Positions 25,301 through 34,962 of a DNA stretch of 64,000 bases are shown piece by piece (positions within the stretch are counted from its first letter, which is position 1; the number at the start of each line of letters is the position of its first letter). The notes beneath the pieces are model-generated. The model did no database searches. It had not been told where the DNA came from and saw only the letters and a list, made by a program, of their open reading frames with translations. Origin of the DNA: Hyphomicrobium sp. (GTDB lineage: Bacteria > Pseudomonadota > Alphaproteobacteria > Rhizobiales > Hyphomicrobiaceae); the NCBI GenBank assembly GCA_019751875.1, contig JAIEMV010000002.1:372001-436000 (forward strand), given 5' to 3'. The position numbers were made by a program, and so were the translations under genes.

Positions 25301-25557
25301 ACCCGCACGAGAATTCCCCGCGCCTGAGCCAAAGTACGTTCCACATAGGTATCGACCGACAACGGATGGCGCAGGGCGACAAGATTTGCGAGGCGCAGGC
25401 TGGGGAGCTTGTCACGGCCGCGGCGCCACCCCGCGGCAAATGCACCTAGATCACTGTCGGAATATGACAAGACGATGAGATCGGAAGGATCTTGCCCGAG
25501 ATCTATCGGAGTCTCGACCTCGTCCAATCCATGGCTTTCGCGGAAAACGACATGCAT
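22309..25557 (-). CDS. cobN: Cobaltochelatase subunit CobN
   Basis: This 1082-residue large subunit of the ATP-dependent aerobic cobaltochelatase inserts Co(II) into hydrogenobyrinic acid a,c-diamide. Recognisable blocks include [48 protein letters not shown], and [20 protein letters not shown]. The length is at the short end of the family but both ends are intact. Its ATPase partners CobS and CobT of the chelatase are not in the window and must be elsewhere. It overlaps cobW by one base and cobG by four. Confidence 0.96.
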   Translation of the reverse strand: [1082 protein letters not shown]

Positions 25558-26591
25558 CAAAAACCGAGACCCTGGCGGATTTTTGCCTCATCTATATCGC
25601 CGCGCTCCCCGATGACCACGAGTTGAGAACGTCGGGGCGCGCTTCCCCACGGCTTATCGAACTGCGTGCGGACGCGTTCCCCAACAGCCTGAACGAGAAG
25701 TCGCATGGGCTTGCCAGCCACCGCAATATGGCCTTTCGCACGTAAAGCATTCTGCTCACGCGCCAAGCGCTTGAGCGCGGCCACGAGAACGTCAGGATCG
25801 GCAATCTCTGGCAACTCCACGACGACCGACGCAAAGTCGTCGTGTTCGTGCCCTTCCTCGCCGTCATGATGCGAAGGCCGGGCGGCTATGTCATCTTCTG
25901 CAGCAGCTTCGATGCCAAGGATCACTTTGGGATCGATGACGCCATCTGTCACGGCCAGCATGGGAAGTGTCCGCGGAGCCTCGGCGGCGATGGCCGCACG
26001 CGCCGCGGCGAGGCCCTCCTCTCCTGCGAGATCTGCCTTGGTCAGCAAGATGATGTCAGCACAGGCGATCTGGTCCTCGAATACTTCGCCCAGTGGCGTG
26101 TCGTGGTCGAGATTCTGATCCGCTGCGCGTTGCGCTTCGACCGCGGCCGGATCTGGCGCAAAGCGCCCTGCCGCCACGGCCTCCGCGTCGGCGAGAGCGA
26201 TCACGCCATCGACCGTGATCCGGGACCGGATCGCCGGCCAGTCGAAGGCCTTCAGAAGCGGCTTGGGAAGTGCCAACCCAGACGTTTCGATCAGAATATG
26301 GTCGGGGCGCAGAGGCCGCGCCAGAAGCGTCTCGATTGTGGGAATGAAATCGTCGGCCACTGTACAGCAGATGCAGCCGTTTGCGAGTTCTACGATGTTT
26401 TCTTCAGGACAATTGGCGTCCGCACAGGACTTTAGAATTTCGCCATCCACGCCGACGCTGCCGAATTCGTTGACAAGAATTGCTAGCCGCTTGCCGTTGG
26501 GATTGGCCATGAGATGCCGAATAAGCGTGGTTTTGCCCGATCCTAAAAAGCCGGTGATTACGGTTACGGGTGTTTTTGTCAGGTCGGTCAC
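25557..26591 (-). CDS. cobW: CobW-type GTPase / metal chaperone
   Basis: This 344-residue protein of the COG0523 G3E GTPase family is thought to deliver cobalt to the chelatase. The P-loop is ITGFLGSGKTTLIRHL, the metal-binding GCICC motif lies in NGCICCTVADDF, and a His-rich acidic linker (PSHHDGEEGHEHDD) precedes the C-terminal domain. The GTG start at 26591 has an AGGAGG site 7 bp upstream and overlaps the DUF1636 stop. It is the second gene of the riboswitch-2 operon. Confidence 0.93.
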   Translation of the reverse strand: MTDLTKTPVTVITGFLGSGKTTLIRHLMANPNGKRLAILVNEFGSVGVDGEILKSCADANCPEENIVELANGCICCTVADDFIPTIETLLARPLRPDHILIETSGLALPKPLLKAFDWPAIRSRITVDGVIALADAEAVAAGRFAPDPAAVEAQRAADQNLDHDTPLGEVFEDQIACADIILLTKADLAGEEGLAAARAAIAAEAPRTLPMLAVTDGVIDPKVILGIEAAAEDDIAARPSHHDGEEGHEHDDFASVVVELPEIADPDVLVAALKRLAREQNALRAKGHIAVAGKPMRLLVQAVGERVRTQFDKPWGSAPRRSQLVVIGERGDIDEAKIRQGLGF

Positions 26592-26962
26592 TCGGCGGCC
26601 TCCTTGCACAGTGTCACTGGGGGAATTCGTGCAAGCGACTGCTTGCGGAAGATCTCGGGCCGATCACGCCAGGGAACGAGCCCATCGGCCGTCGCCGCAT
26701 AGGCCGCCGCCCCGGCCAAAATCGATGGTGCGTCGTCAACCGTCATGCGGCCGTAAACGTAAGACCATCGCCCATTGGACGACAGCGAAATCGAACAACC
26801 CTGATTGCATGCCGAGAGGCACTCGACGGCCAGGATTTCGACATCAGCCGGGGCGCCGAATTCGGTCAACGCACCAAAGAGCCGGGCGCCCGGCACCGGC
26901 TCTCCCTCGCTGACCGGTTGGCCGGCGCGGCAAGTGATACAGACATGCAGTTTGACAGACAT
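26588..26962 (-). CDS. DUF1636 family metal-binding-like protein
   Basis: This 124-residue protein starts MSVKLHVCITCRAG and has a second cysteine cluster in ECLSACNQGCSISL. The four-cysteine spacing resembles thioredoxin-fold [2Fe-2S] proteins, and DUF1636 genes are commonly found next to cobW in alphaproteobacteria. It is the first gene after riboswitch 2, so it responds to B12. Its exact role is unknown; a redox or metal-handling task in cobalt insertion is an inference. Confidence 0.85.
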   Translation of the reverse strand: MSVKLHVCITCRAGQPVSEGEPVPGARLFGALTEFGAPADVEILAVECLSACNQGCSISLSSNGRWSYVYGRMTVDDAPSILAGAAAYAATADGLVPWRDRPEIFRKQSLARIPPVTLCKEAAE

Positions 26963-27075
26963 GGCCAATCCCTCGAATCTCGTGGCGGCGGGAGAGGCGG
27001 GAGCGAACGAGCACCGGACATGGCTCGCTGGCCCGTCGCGGAAACACCCCGTCCGCCGGTATCAATCTTTGCGCT

Positions 27076-27255
27076 GGCAGGTCTCCCGGCTTGCGGAGCG
27101 GGGCTCTCCCCTCGATCCCCGCCTTCCCGACATATCAGTCAGTGGCATTGAGGACCTCTCCGGTCACGGTCGCGGGGGCGGCTGCTCTTCGGGCCTTGAG
27201 CACTCGGCTCTTAACCCTATCGCATTCCCTCTTCGCCTGTCGTAAGACAGGAACC
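27076..27255 (-). promoter_or_regulatory. Cobalamin (AdoCbl) riboswitch 2
   Basis: On the minus strand the aptamer shows CAGCCGCCCCCGCGACCGTGACC, GCCACTGACTGA, TCGGGAAGGCGGGG and the B12 box AAGCCGGGAGACCTGCC (27076-27092), with the closing 5' stem near GGTTCCTGTC. About 110 bp separate it from the DUF1636 start and would hold the expression platform. It should shut off DUF1636-cobW-cobN-cobG-cobH-cobI-cobJ when adenosylcobalamin is available. cobO, read the other way, begins 58 bp beyond its 5' edge. Confidence 0.93.
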
Positions 27256-27312
27256 AGCGTGGCTGCACCATTTGCCCAAGATGAAGGCTTGTCAAGACAA
27301 GGACGCTTGCGA

Positions 27313-27957
27313 ATGAGTTCCGACCCAACTTCAGACACCCATCCTGCCCTGGCGGAAGACGATGCCCGCCATGCGTCCAAAATGGCCAAGAAGAAGGCCG
27401 CCCGCGACAAGATGATGGCCGCCAAGAGCGGCGAAAAAGGGCTCATCATCGTCCACACCGGGGCTGGTAAAGGAAAATCGTCGTCCGCATTCGGCATGAT
27501 CCTGCGCTGTGTGGCGCACGGTATTCCCTGTGCTGTCGTCCAATTCATCAAAGGTGCGTGGGACACGGGGGAACGGCGCTTGCTGACGCAACACTTCGGC
27601 GGCCTTTGCCAGTTTTACGCCATGGGCGAAGGATTCACTTGGGAAACGCAGGATCGTGCCCGCGACATTGCCGCTGCCAAGGCCGGATGGGAGAAGGCCA
27701 AAGAGTTGATCAAGGACCCCGCTATCCGCATGGTCTTACTCGACGAGATCAATATCGCGCTGCGTTACGATTATCTTGATGCCGCTGAAGTGATCCAATT
27801 CCTGGAGACAGAAAAGCCGCCTCTTACGCATGTTGTGCTCACGGGGCGCAACGCTAAACAGGAACTGATCGATGCCGCCGATCTTGTCACCGAGATGACA
27901 CTGGTGAAGCATCCCTTCCGGTCTGGCATCAAAGGACAGCCGGGTGTGGAGTTCTAG
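27313..27957 (+). CDS. cobO: Cob(I)yrinic acid a,c-diamide adenosyltransferase
   Basis: This 214-residue ATP:corrinoid adenosyltransferase of the BtuR/CobA type forms the Co-C5' bond. The N-terminal P-loop is IIVHTGAGKGKSSSAFG, followed by VVQFIKGAWDTGER and the VLLDEINIALRYDYL motif. The N-terminus is Lys-rich and flexible. The ATG at 27313 is supported by family length. It is followed after 3 bp by cobQ. Confidence 0.95.
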   Translation: MSSDPTSDTHPALAEDDARHASKMAKKKAARDKMMAAKSGEKGLIIVHTGAGKGKSSSAFGMILRCVAHGIPCAVVQFIKGAWDTGERRLLTQHFGGLCQFYAMGEGFTWETQDRARDIAAAKAGWEKAKELIKDPAIRMVLLDEINIALRYDYLDAAEVIQFLETEKPPLTHVVLTGRNAKQELIDAADLVTEMTLVKHPFRSGIKGQPGVEF

Positions 27958-27960
27958 CTC

Positions 27961-29424
27961 GTGAGCGATCGGAGTTGTGCACGGGCATTGATGATCCAAG
28001 GCACAGGATCCAATGTCGGCAAGTCGCTGCTGGTGGCTGGCCTTGCGCGGGCCTTCGACCGTCGCGGACTGCGCGTTGCGCCATTCAAGCCGCAGAACAT
28101 GTCCAATAACGCTGCCGTCACGATCGATGGGGGTGAGATTGGCCGCGCACAGGCACTTCAGGCCCGGGCAGCGCGGATTGACCCCCACACCGACATGAAT
28201 CCCGTGCTGTTGAAACCCGAGACGGACGTCGGTGCTCAAGTGATCCTGCAGGGGCGGCGTCTGGTGACCGCCAGAGCACGCGAGTATGCTGCGATGAAAC
28301 GCTCGCTGATGCCGTCTGTATTGGAAAGCTTTGACCGGCTCAAAGAAAAGAGCGATCTTGTGATCGTCGAAGGTGCGGGCAGTCCCGCTGAGATCAATCT
28401 ACGAGCTAATGATATCGCCAACATGGGGTTCGCACGCGCGGCCAATGTCCCTGTAATTCTTGCAGGCGACATCGATCGCGGTGGCATCATCGCCCAGATC
28501 GTCGGAACACAAGCCGTTTTAGACGACGCCGATGCGGCGATGATAAAAGCGTTCATCGTCAATAAGTTTCGCGGTGATCCCTCGCTATTCGATGACGGCT
28601 ATGCGCTGATAGCCAAGTACACTGGTTGGAGAGGCCTCGGTGTCGTACCTTACTTCGACCGGGCCCATGAACTCTCCGCCGAAGATGCACTCGATCTATC
28701 CGGCATGGGCAAACCTGGAAAAAACCGGATTGCTTTTCTGGCCCTTTCGAGGATCGCGAACTTCGACGATCTCGACCCTCTGAAACTTGAGCCTGGAGTG
28801 GACTTGGTCATGGTTCGACCCGGCGAATCCATACCAGGCGACGCGGCGTTGGTCATCGTTCCGGGCACGAAATCGACACGCGGCGACATGGACTTTCTGC
28901 GCAATCAAGGTTGGGACATCGATATTCTCGCGCACCGGCGCCGCGGTGGATGCGTGCTCGGCATTTGCGGCGGCTACCAGATGCTAGGCAAATCAATCGC
29001 CGATCCTGCCGGTATGGAGGGCGAAGCCGGCACGACGCCGGGCCTGGATCTGCTTGATGTTTCAACTGACATGAGCGCGGACAAACGGCTCACGCGCGTT
29101 CGCGCCCGTCATGCTGCGACTGGCCTCGACGTCGAAGGCTACGAGATCCACATCGGCCGCACACATGGCGGAGACTGCGAGCGGCCGTTTGCCTATGTCG
29201 ACGGCGCCCCGGAGGGCGCGACATCATCCGATGGGAAGGTCATGGGGAGCTATCTGCACGGACTTTTTGCTTCCGACAGCTTCCGCCGTGCATTCTTGGA
29301 CCGCCTGGGCATCGCGGCTTCAGCGCAAAGCTACGGGGCGAGAGTCGAACAGACACTCGAAGCGCTTGCCGACCATTGCGAACGCTACATCGACGTCGAT
29401 GCTCTGCTGGCGATCGCGCACTAG
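27961..29424 (+). CDS. cobQ: Cobyric acid synthase (glutamine-hydrolysing)
   Basis: This 487-residue enzyme amidates positions b, d, e and g of adenosylcobyrinic a,c-diamide. The N-terminal [20 protein letters not shown] is the ATP-binding loop, with [14 protein letters not shown] typical of the family. The glutaminase domain has the Cys in [11 protein letters not shown] and the His in MGSYLHGLF. The GTG start at 27961 follows GGAG by 9 bp. The stop overlaps that of bluB on the other strand by 4 bp. Confidence 0.96.
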   Translation: MSDRSCARALMIQGTGSNVGKSLLVAGLARAFDRRGLRVAPFKPQNMSNNAAVTIDGGEIGRAQALQARAARIDPHTDMNPVLLKPETDVGAQVILQGRRLVTARAREYAAMKRSLMPSVLESFDRLKEKSDLVIVEGAGSPAEINLRANDIANMGFARAANVPVILAGDIDRGGIIAQIVGTQAVLDDADAAMIKAFIVNKFRGDPSLFDDGYALIAKYTGWRGLGVVPYFDRAHELSAEDALDLSGMGKPGKNRIAFLALSRIANFDDLDPLKLEPGVDLVMVRPGESIPGDAALVIVPGTKSTRGDMDFLRNQGWDIDILAHRRRGGCVLGICGGYQMLGKSIADPAGMEGEAGTTPGLDLLDVSTDMSADKRLTRVRARHAATGLDVEGYEIHIGRTHGGDCERPFAYVDGAPEGATSSDGKVMGSYLHGLFASDSFRRAFLDRLGIAASAQSYGARVEQTLEALADHCERYIDVDALLAIAH

Positions 29425-30044
29425 CGCACTTCCCATTCCGTCCGTGCATTTTCCTGCCAGCCGGTGCGGTGCAAGAGTGGCGTGTCATCGATAAATTCCG
29501 GCCAACCTATGCACAAGTAAGCTGCAAATTCCCATTCCGGCCCTACAGTCAGTATCGTTTCCATGTGCGCAGGATCAAGGATCGATACCATGCCTACTCC
29601 CAGATTCTCGGCACGCGCCGCGAGCCAAAGCGCATGAATGGCCATAGCTACGGATTGATGGAGAGTGCAAGGCATCGTACGCCGTCCGAGGCTGTGACCG
29701 GCCTCGGGATCGACGGCAGTGAAGATCGCGAGTTGAACCGGAGCAGCATCCAGCCCGGCAAGCTTCAAAGACCGGTAGGCAGCCCTGCGTTCGGTCTCGT
29801 AGCCGGTTGCGGCCTTATCATTGCTCGTCTCGAAGGAAACCCGGATTTCTCCCCGAAGCCTTGGATCCTCGACGCGAATGACGCGCCACGGCCTCGCATT
29901 TCCGACTGATGGCGCGGTGTCCATGGCTGCTCTCAGCCGCTCGAGAAGATCCTCGGGAACAGCATCGGTCTTGAAGTGGCGAACATCGCGCCGCCACGTT
30001 TGAATGAGTTTCAATATCTCTGCGTCGCGGGCCGAAAACTTCAT
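29421..30044 (-). CDS. bluB: 5,6-dimethylbenzimidazole synthase
   Basis: This 207-residue flavin-destructase of the nitroreductase fold converts FMNH2 and O2 into dimethylbenzimidazole, the lower ligand. Visible motifs are [34 protein letters not shown], and [10 protein letters not shown] with CIGWPEF near the end. The ATG at 30044 overlaps the decarboxylase gene by 4 nt. Its presence shows that the strain can make its own lower base under oxygen. Confidence 0.93.
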   Translation of the reverse strand: MKFSARDAEILKLIQTWRRDVRHFKTDAVPEDLLERLRAAMDTAPSVGNARPWRVIRVEDPRLRGEIRVSFETSNDKAATGYETERRAAYRSLKLAGLDAAPVQLAIFTAVDPEAGHSLGRRTMPCTLHQSVAMAIHALWLAARAENLGVGMVSILDPAHMETILTVGPEWEFAAYLCIGWPEFIDDTPLLHRTGWQENARTEWEVR

Positions 30045-31012
30045 AACGCCCCTGCAAAAGCTGAAGTGACCCGGTCCCACTCGGATTCCCTTCCAGGAAG
30101 ACCCAGGCGAACAAGACGCCGCGACCAAGGGAAGATGCGGCTCCAAATGTGCGCTTGCGCAAGGCGATCTTGTGCCGACCGCGCATCCTCGGTGTTGTAA
30201 AGACGAAAGAGGGTTGTGCCTCCGGCAAGTTGCCAGCCCGAACTAGTGACAAGACGGTCGAGACGGTCGGCGTCGGCCTTCAGTCGTTCGCTAGTCTCCG
30301 AGGACCACTTGGTATCCAGCAACGCGTGCCGGCCGATGTGGATTGCTGGTCCACTGACAGGCCAAGGGCCCGCGAGTTGACTGAGTTGTTCGATGTCGTC
30401 CTTGCAGCCCAGTACAAATCCGAGCCGCAGTCCGGCCAGTCCATAGAATTTTCCGATGGAACGGAGCACCAGGAGCCTAGCCACACCTGCCGAAGGTGCG
30501 ATCGACAGGCCCGCATCAGTGTCGGCAAAGCTCTCATCCACAACAAGCCTACCCACCGCACCGAGTAAGGCGTTCAGCGCAGCAGGATCGTGGCGGCGTC
30601 CGTCCGGATTGTTCGGATTGACCACGACAGCAAGATCAGCACCCCTTAAGTCGTGAAGATGCTCGACTTCTCTGACGTGCCAGCCGCAGGCGCGCAGTGC
30701 AGCAGCATGCTCATTGTAAGTTGGGCCCAGCACGCGCGCCTCGCCCGGCGCCGCCAAGCGGGGGATCATCTGAATGGCAGTCTGCGCCCCGGCTGTCGCA
30801 ACGATCGGAGCCTTAGTCCCATAGGCAAGCTGCGCTGCCTGGTGAAGCTCAGCCAATATGGTCTTGGTGGGCAGGGCCTTCCAAGCCTCCGCAGGTATTT
30901 CAGGCACGGGATAAGGACATCGATTGATACCGGTCGAGAGGTCTACCCACTCTTCCGGCGGTCCGCCGAACTGCTGAACGGCCCAATCGATGTTTCCACC
31001 ATGATCGCGCAT
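30041..31012 (-). CDS. cobD: Threonine-phosphate decarboxylase
   Basis: This 323-residue PLP-dependent class I/II aminotransferase-fold enzyme makes (R)-1-aminopropan-2-ol phosphate, the linker of the nucleotide loop (CobD in enteric naming, CobC in Pseudomonas). Features are WVDLSTGINRCPYP, VVNPNNPDGR, VVDESFAD, and the PLP lysine in RSIGKFYGLAGLRLG. The ATG at 31012 gives MRDHGGN, the usual start. It lies between bluB (overlap) and cbiB (11 bp). Confidence 0.93.
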   Translation of the reverse strand: MRDHGGNIDWAVQQFGGPPEEWVDLSTGINRCPYPVPEIPAEAWKALPTKTILAELHQAAQLAYGTKAPIVATAGAQTAIQMIPRLAAPGEARVLGPTYNEHAAALRACGWHVREVEHLHDLRGADLAVVVNPNNPDGRRHDPAALNALLGAVGRLVVDESFADTDAGLSIAPSAGVARLLVLRSIGKFYGLAGLRLGFVLGCKDDIEQLSQLAGPWPVSGPAIHIGRHALLDTKWSSETSERLKADADRLDRLVTSSGWQLAGGTTLFRLYNTEDARSAQDRLAQAHIWSRIFPWSRRLVRLGLPGRESEWDRVTSAFAGAL

Positions 31013-31023
31013 ATGGTTTCTAT

Positions 31024-31974
31024 TCACGTCCCTGCCACGAGCGCCATGAGAGCGCAAATCGCACTCAACAGAAGAACCGCAAGAAAGTATCGGTGCAAGG
31101 CACTCCAGATATCTTCGGCTACTGCTTCTCTGCCACCTTCGTTCAGCCATGGCTCCTCGGAAATACGGTCATGGTAGATGCGGGGCCCAGAGAGCCGAAT
31201 GCCGAGTGCACCTGCCATGGCTGCTTCAGGCCAACCAGCGTTTGGCGAGCGGTGGTGTTTTGCATCTCGCACAGCGAGTCCCATCGTGGCCATCGGCTTG
31301 CAAGAAATGAGCGCTAATAGCAGAGCAGTGAAACGCGCCGGAACGAAGTTAGCGACGTCGTCGGCACGAGCCGAAGCCCATCCAAAAGCTTCATGTCGCG
31401 AAGTCCTATGGCCAATCATGGAATCCAGTGTGTTGATTGCTTTATAACCAGCGATGCCCGGCAACCCCAATAGGACACCCCAGAAGATTGGAGCGACGAT
31501 ACCGTCGGACGTATTCTCCGCAAGGCTTTCTATAGCAGCACGCGCCACGCCAGCTTCATCGAGCTTGCTCGTGTCCCGGCCAACAATCATGGCAACGGCC
31601 GACCGCGCGGCTGCGAGATCGCCGTGGCCCAGCGGCGCAGCAACCGCAGCGACATGGTCGTAGAGCGAGCGGGACGCCACGAGCGGCCAAGCCAGAACGC
31701 CAAGCAGAAGTGTTCCGGTGAAGTTTGGCGGAAGAAGCGATTGGACGGCTATTGATGGCAACGCCGCTGCGGCGACAACTGCGAGTAGTGCCATAGAACC
31801 TTTGAAGCGGCGCACCGGGAGTGAGTCGACATCCACATTGAACTTGTCATCAATGGACCTGATCAGCCTGCCTAGCCACGTGACGGGGTGACCGACACGC
31901 CGGAAAATGCCAGCTGGCCATCCGAGCACGGCCTCTATTGCCATCGCTATGACCATCGCTGCCGCCCAACTCAA
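31024..31974 (-). CDS. cbiB: Adenosylcobinamide-phosphate synthase
   Basis: This 316-residue membrane protein attaches aminopropanol phosphate to adenosylcobyric acid (CbiB in enteric naming, CobD in Pseudomonas). Family motifs are GHPVTWLGRLI, AIESLAENTSDGIVAPIFW, YKAINTLDSMIGHR and DDVANFVPARF. The best start is TTG at 31974, preceded by GGGGAGG at proper distance; the next ATG would trim six residues. It is the first gene of the leftward cbiB-cobD-bluB unit. Confidence 0.93.
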   Translation of the reverse strand: MSWAAAMVIAMAIEAVLGWPAGIFRRVGHPVTWLGRLIRSIDDKFNVDVDSLPVRRFKGSMALLAVVAAAALPSIAVQSLLPPNFTGTLLLGVLAWPLVASRSLYDHVAAVAAPLGHGDLAAARSAVAMIVGRDTSKLDEAGVARAAIESLAENTSDGIVAPIFWGVLLGLPGIAGYKAINTLDSMIGHRTSRHEAFGWASARADDVANFVPARFTALLLALISCKPMATMGLAVRDAKHHRSPNAGWPEAAMAGALGIRLSGPRIYHDRISEEPWLNEGGREAVAEDIWSALHRYFLAVLLLSAICALMALVAGT

Positions 31975-32115
31975 GCTATCCCTCCCCTTTCATGCACTTA
32001 AGCTCTGTCTTCTTGCTGCTTTGGACGGAGTGGTCAACGGTAGAACTTCGTTTGCAAACGGCGCGCTCCCCCGATAGGAGACTGCAGCCGATCAAAGCCA
32101 TCGAAGGTTTGAGAG

Positions 32116-32619
32116 ATGACAGTCGTCCTGATCACCGGTGGTGCGCGCTCGGGAAAGAGCCGCCGTGCGGAGCTGCGCACTTTGTCGTTTCCAGGACGGG
32201 CGATTTATATTGCGACATCCGAAGCATTGGACCCTGAAATGGAGGCGCGCATCGCGCATCATCGCGAGCGCCGCGGAGCCCATTGGGACCTGAAAGAAGA
32301 GCCGTTGGACCTTGTAAAGGTCCTGACCGAGACCGACGGACGAGGCCCTCGGCTGATCGACTGTCTCACACTGTGGCTTTCCAACCTGATGCATGCCGAA
32401 CAAGATTGGAGATTTGAGGCCTCGAAGTTGTGCGAGGTTCTTGTCGAACAGGCTGCGCCGGTTGTGCTTGTGACCAACGAGGTCGGACTTGGCATCGTCC
32501 CAGATAATGCGCTTGCACGACGCTTCCGCGACGCTGCCGGTTTCATAAATCAGGCCATCGCCGAAGTAGCTGATGAGGTCGAGTTCGTCACGTGCGGCAT
32601 TCCCCTGAAACTAAAGTGA
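32116..32619 (+). CDS. cobP: Adenosylcobinamide kinase / guanylyltransferase
   Basis: This 167-residue bifunctional enzyme phosphorylates adenosylcobinamide and transfers GMP to it (CobP in Pseudomonas naming, CobU in enteric). The P-loop is LITGGARSGKSRRAE, the guanylylated His lies in AHHRERRG, and LIDCLTLWLSNLM and VTNEVGLGIVP are conserved. Slightly short but complete, ending GIPLKLK. It is divergent from cbiB and is the last cobalamin gene before the scar at 32854. Confidence 0.94.
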   Translation: MTVVLITGGARSGKSRRAELRTLSFPGRAIYIATSEALDPEMEARIAHHRERRGAHWDLKEEPLDLVKVLTETDGRGPRLIDCLTLWLSNLMHAEQDWRFEASKLCEVLVEQAAPVVLVTNEVGLGIVPDNALARRFRDAAGFINQAIAEVADEVEFVTCGIPLKLK

Positions 32620-32853
32620 CACACGTCGATGTGACATAGGGATGCTCAGTGCGGCGCTCATTCGCAGCAGAACGGGAAATCGAACGCACGATAGGACAAC
32701 CAAAAATTCAATCGACGCCGTGAGGCGGAAAGCACAGTCGCCAACCCGAGCGCCAGTTTCCACTTGCAATGAGGGCGTCGTCTACACATGACCCTGGCTG
32801 CGTGAAAAGAGCGAGTCGGTTATGATTTGCCTCTCGATTTGCGGAGGCGATCG

Positions 32854-33068
32854 ATGAAAAGGTTTATCGAAGGGTCGGACCGTAGTCAGTCCACGTTGTT
32901 GCCTGAAAGCCTCGATGATTGGGTCGAAGAGAGCAATCCCGTTCGCGTGGTTGACGCTTTCGTCAACCACCTGAATCTCGCAGAATTGGACTTCAAAGAC
33001 GCTGAACCTGCGATCACGGGGTGGCCCGGCTATCATCCCTCAGCTTTGTTGAAGCTCTATATCTACGG
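32854..33068 (+). pseudogene. IS1182-like transposase, N-terminal fragment
   Basis: The frame from the ATG at 32854, with GGAGG 5 bp upstream, reads MKRFIEGSDRSQSTLLPES and continues to GYHPSALLKLYIYGY. This is the conserved N-terminus of IS1182-family transposases. About 72 of the expected several hundred residues are present. The sequence then switches directly into the truncated recombinase on the other strand at about 33069, so the catalytic domain is lost. Confidence 0.85.
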
Positions 33069-34012
<944 letters not shown>

Positions 34013-34016
<4 letters not shown>

Positions 34017-34120
34017 CCGAGCCGTCTCCGAGATCGCTGCAGTTGTTCGATGGACGTTTCCAGCAGCCCGATTATGCAATCGCACGATTGGCTGGCCGCC
34101 GACCGAGTTGCCTCAGCCAT
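34013..34120 (-). pseudogene. Small linker ORF of cassette copy 3, internally deleted
   Basis: The frame starts MAEATRSAASQSCDCIIGLLE and ends with the same basic LQRSRRRLG tail as copy 2. It lacks about 31 internal residues found in the 66-residue version. It keeps the overlaps with DUF2924 upstream and the recombinase start downstream, so translational coupling may survive. Confidence 0.55.
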
Positions 34121-34562
34121 CGGCGTGTTCTCCATTGAGGCCAAAGAACCGTGGCCCGGACCAATGTGCGCCGGTGATCTGGCGCGCGACGACCGAGAGC
34201 GATCGGTAGCGCTGACCGCGCCATTCGACGCCATCGGAGAGGATAACGACCGTGTGCGTGACCCCATGCCATTCGCGCACGAGACGCGTCCCCGGCTTGA
34301 ACGACGGTCGTGGTCGGCGCTTCTTGGCCGACAACGCTTCTGTGGGAGCGGAGGTCTGCAACTTGCGGAGAACGGCTTTCGACAAGCCGCCGAATGCGTT
34401 CTCCTGCATCTTGTAGCTGATCCCGCGCATCAGGATATCCCGGCTCAGTCGCTTCGGCGGCGGCGTCTGATGAAGACGCCGCCATTCTTCGCGCAGACGA
34501 TCGAGCGTGAGATTCTCGAGCCGAATGATCTCTGCCGCGATGTCGAGGGCTGGCTTGGCCAT
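34113..34562 (-). CDS. DUF2924 domain protein (cassette copy 3)
   Basis: This 149-residue protein is nearly the same as the copy at 5531-5980, with the full DUF2924 core (FGGLSKAVLRKL, GTRLVREWHGVTHTV, WRGQRYRSLS, GAHWSGPRFFGL). No frame damage is seen even though its recombinase partner is truncated. One base separates it from DUF3489 upstream. It may still be expressed. Confidence 0.83.
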   Translation of the reverse strand: MAKPALDIAAEIIRLENLTLDRLREEWRRLHQTPPPKRLSRDILMRGISYKMQENAFGGLSKAVLRKLQTSAPTEALSAKKRRPRPSFKPGTRLVREWHGVTHTVVILSDGVEWRGQRYRSLSVVARQITGAHWSGPRFFGLNGEHADG

Positions 34563-34563
34563 G

Positions 34564-34962
34564 TCAGCTGCCTCGACGCGTCGCGCTGAAAGCGCGCCTC
34601 TGGGACGACGCGATCCGGTATCGGCGCACATCGCCCTCGGCCTTGGACGACGTCAGAGCGAGCCCCATCTTCTTTTTCACCGTGCCGGCCAGAAAGCCGC
34701 GGACGCTGTGCTGCTGCCACTCCGTCGCCTGCATCATGTCCTCGATGCTGGCGCCTTCCGGCCGGTTCAGCAGCTGCAAGAGCTGCGCATGTTTGGTGAC
34801 GGGGCTATTGACGGGGTGCTGGACTGGGGTCGCCTCGCGCTTGTGGGGCCCGGTCGTGTTTGCGGCGGGAGCAAGCGTTGATGCGACTTTGCTGCCTGCG
34901 GCCGGTCGAGCTACGGCCGATCGGTCGGACTTGGCGGATTTGTCGATTGCCTTGGAGGTCAT
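34564..34962 (-). CDS. DUF3489 domain protein (cassette copy 3)
   Basis: This 132-residue copy has the flexible N-terminus and the winged-helix-like domain (LLQLLNRPEGASIEDMM, SVRGFLAGTVKKKMGL, SSKAEGDVRRYRI). After RRYRIA it differs from copy 2: extra bases near 34580-34605 replace the RRGR end with a longer serine/arginine tail. The start at 34962 lies just after the conserved leader. Confidence 0.82.
   Translation of the reverse strand: MTSKAIDKSAKSDRSAVARPAAGSKVASTLAPAANTTGPHKREATPVQHPVNSPVTKHAQLLQLLNRPEGASIEDMMQATEWQQHSVRGFLAGTVKKKMGLALTSSKAEGDVRRYRIASSQRRAFSATRRGS

Noticed and set aside
22309-25557. Reading CobN as magnesium chelatase subunit H
   Set aside because: It is embedded between cobW and cobG under a cobalamin riboswitch and there are no bacteriochlorophyll genes nearby, so the cobalt enzyme is much more likely.
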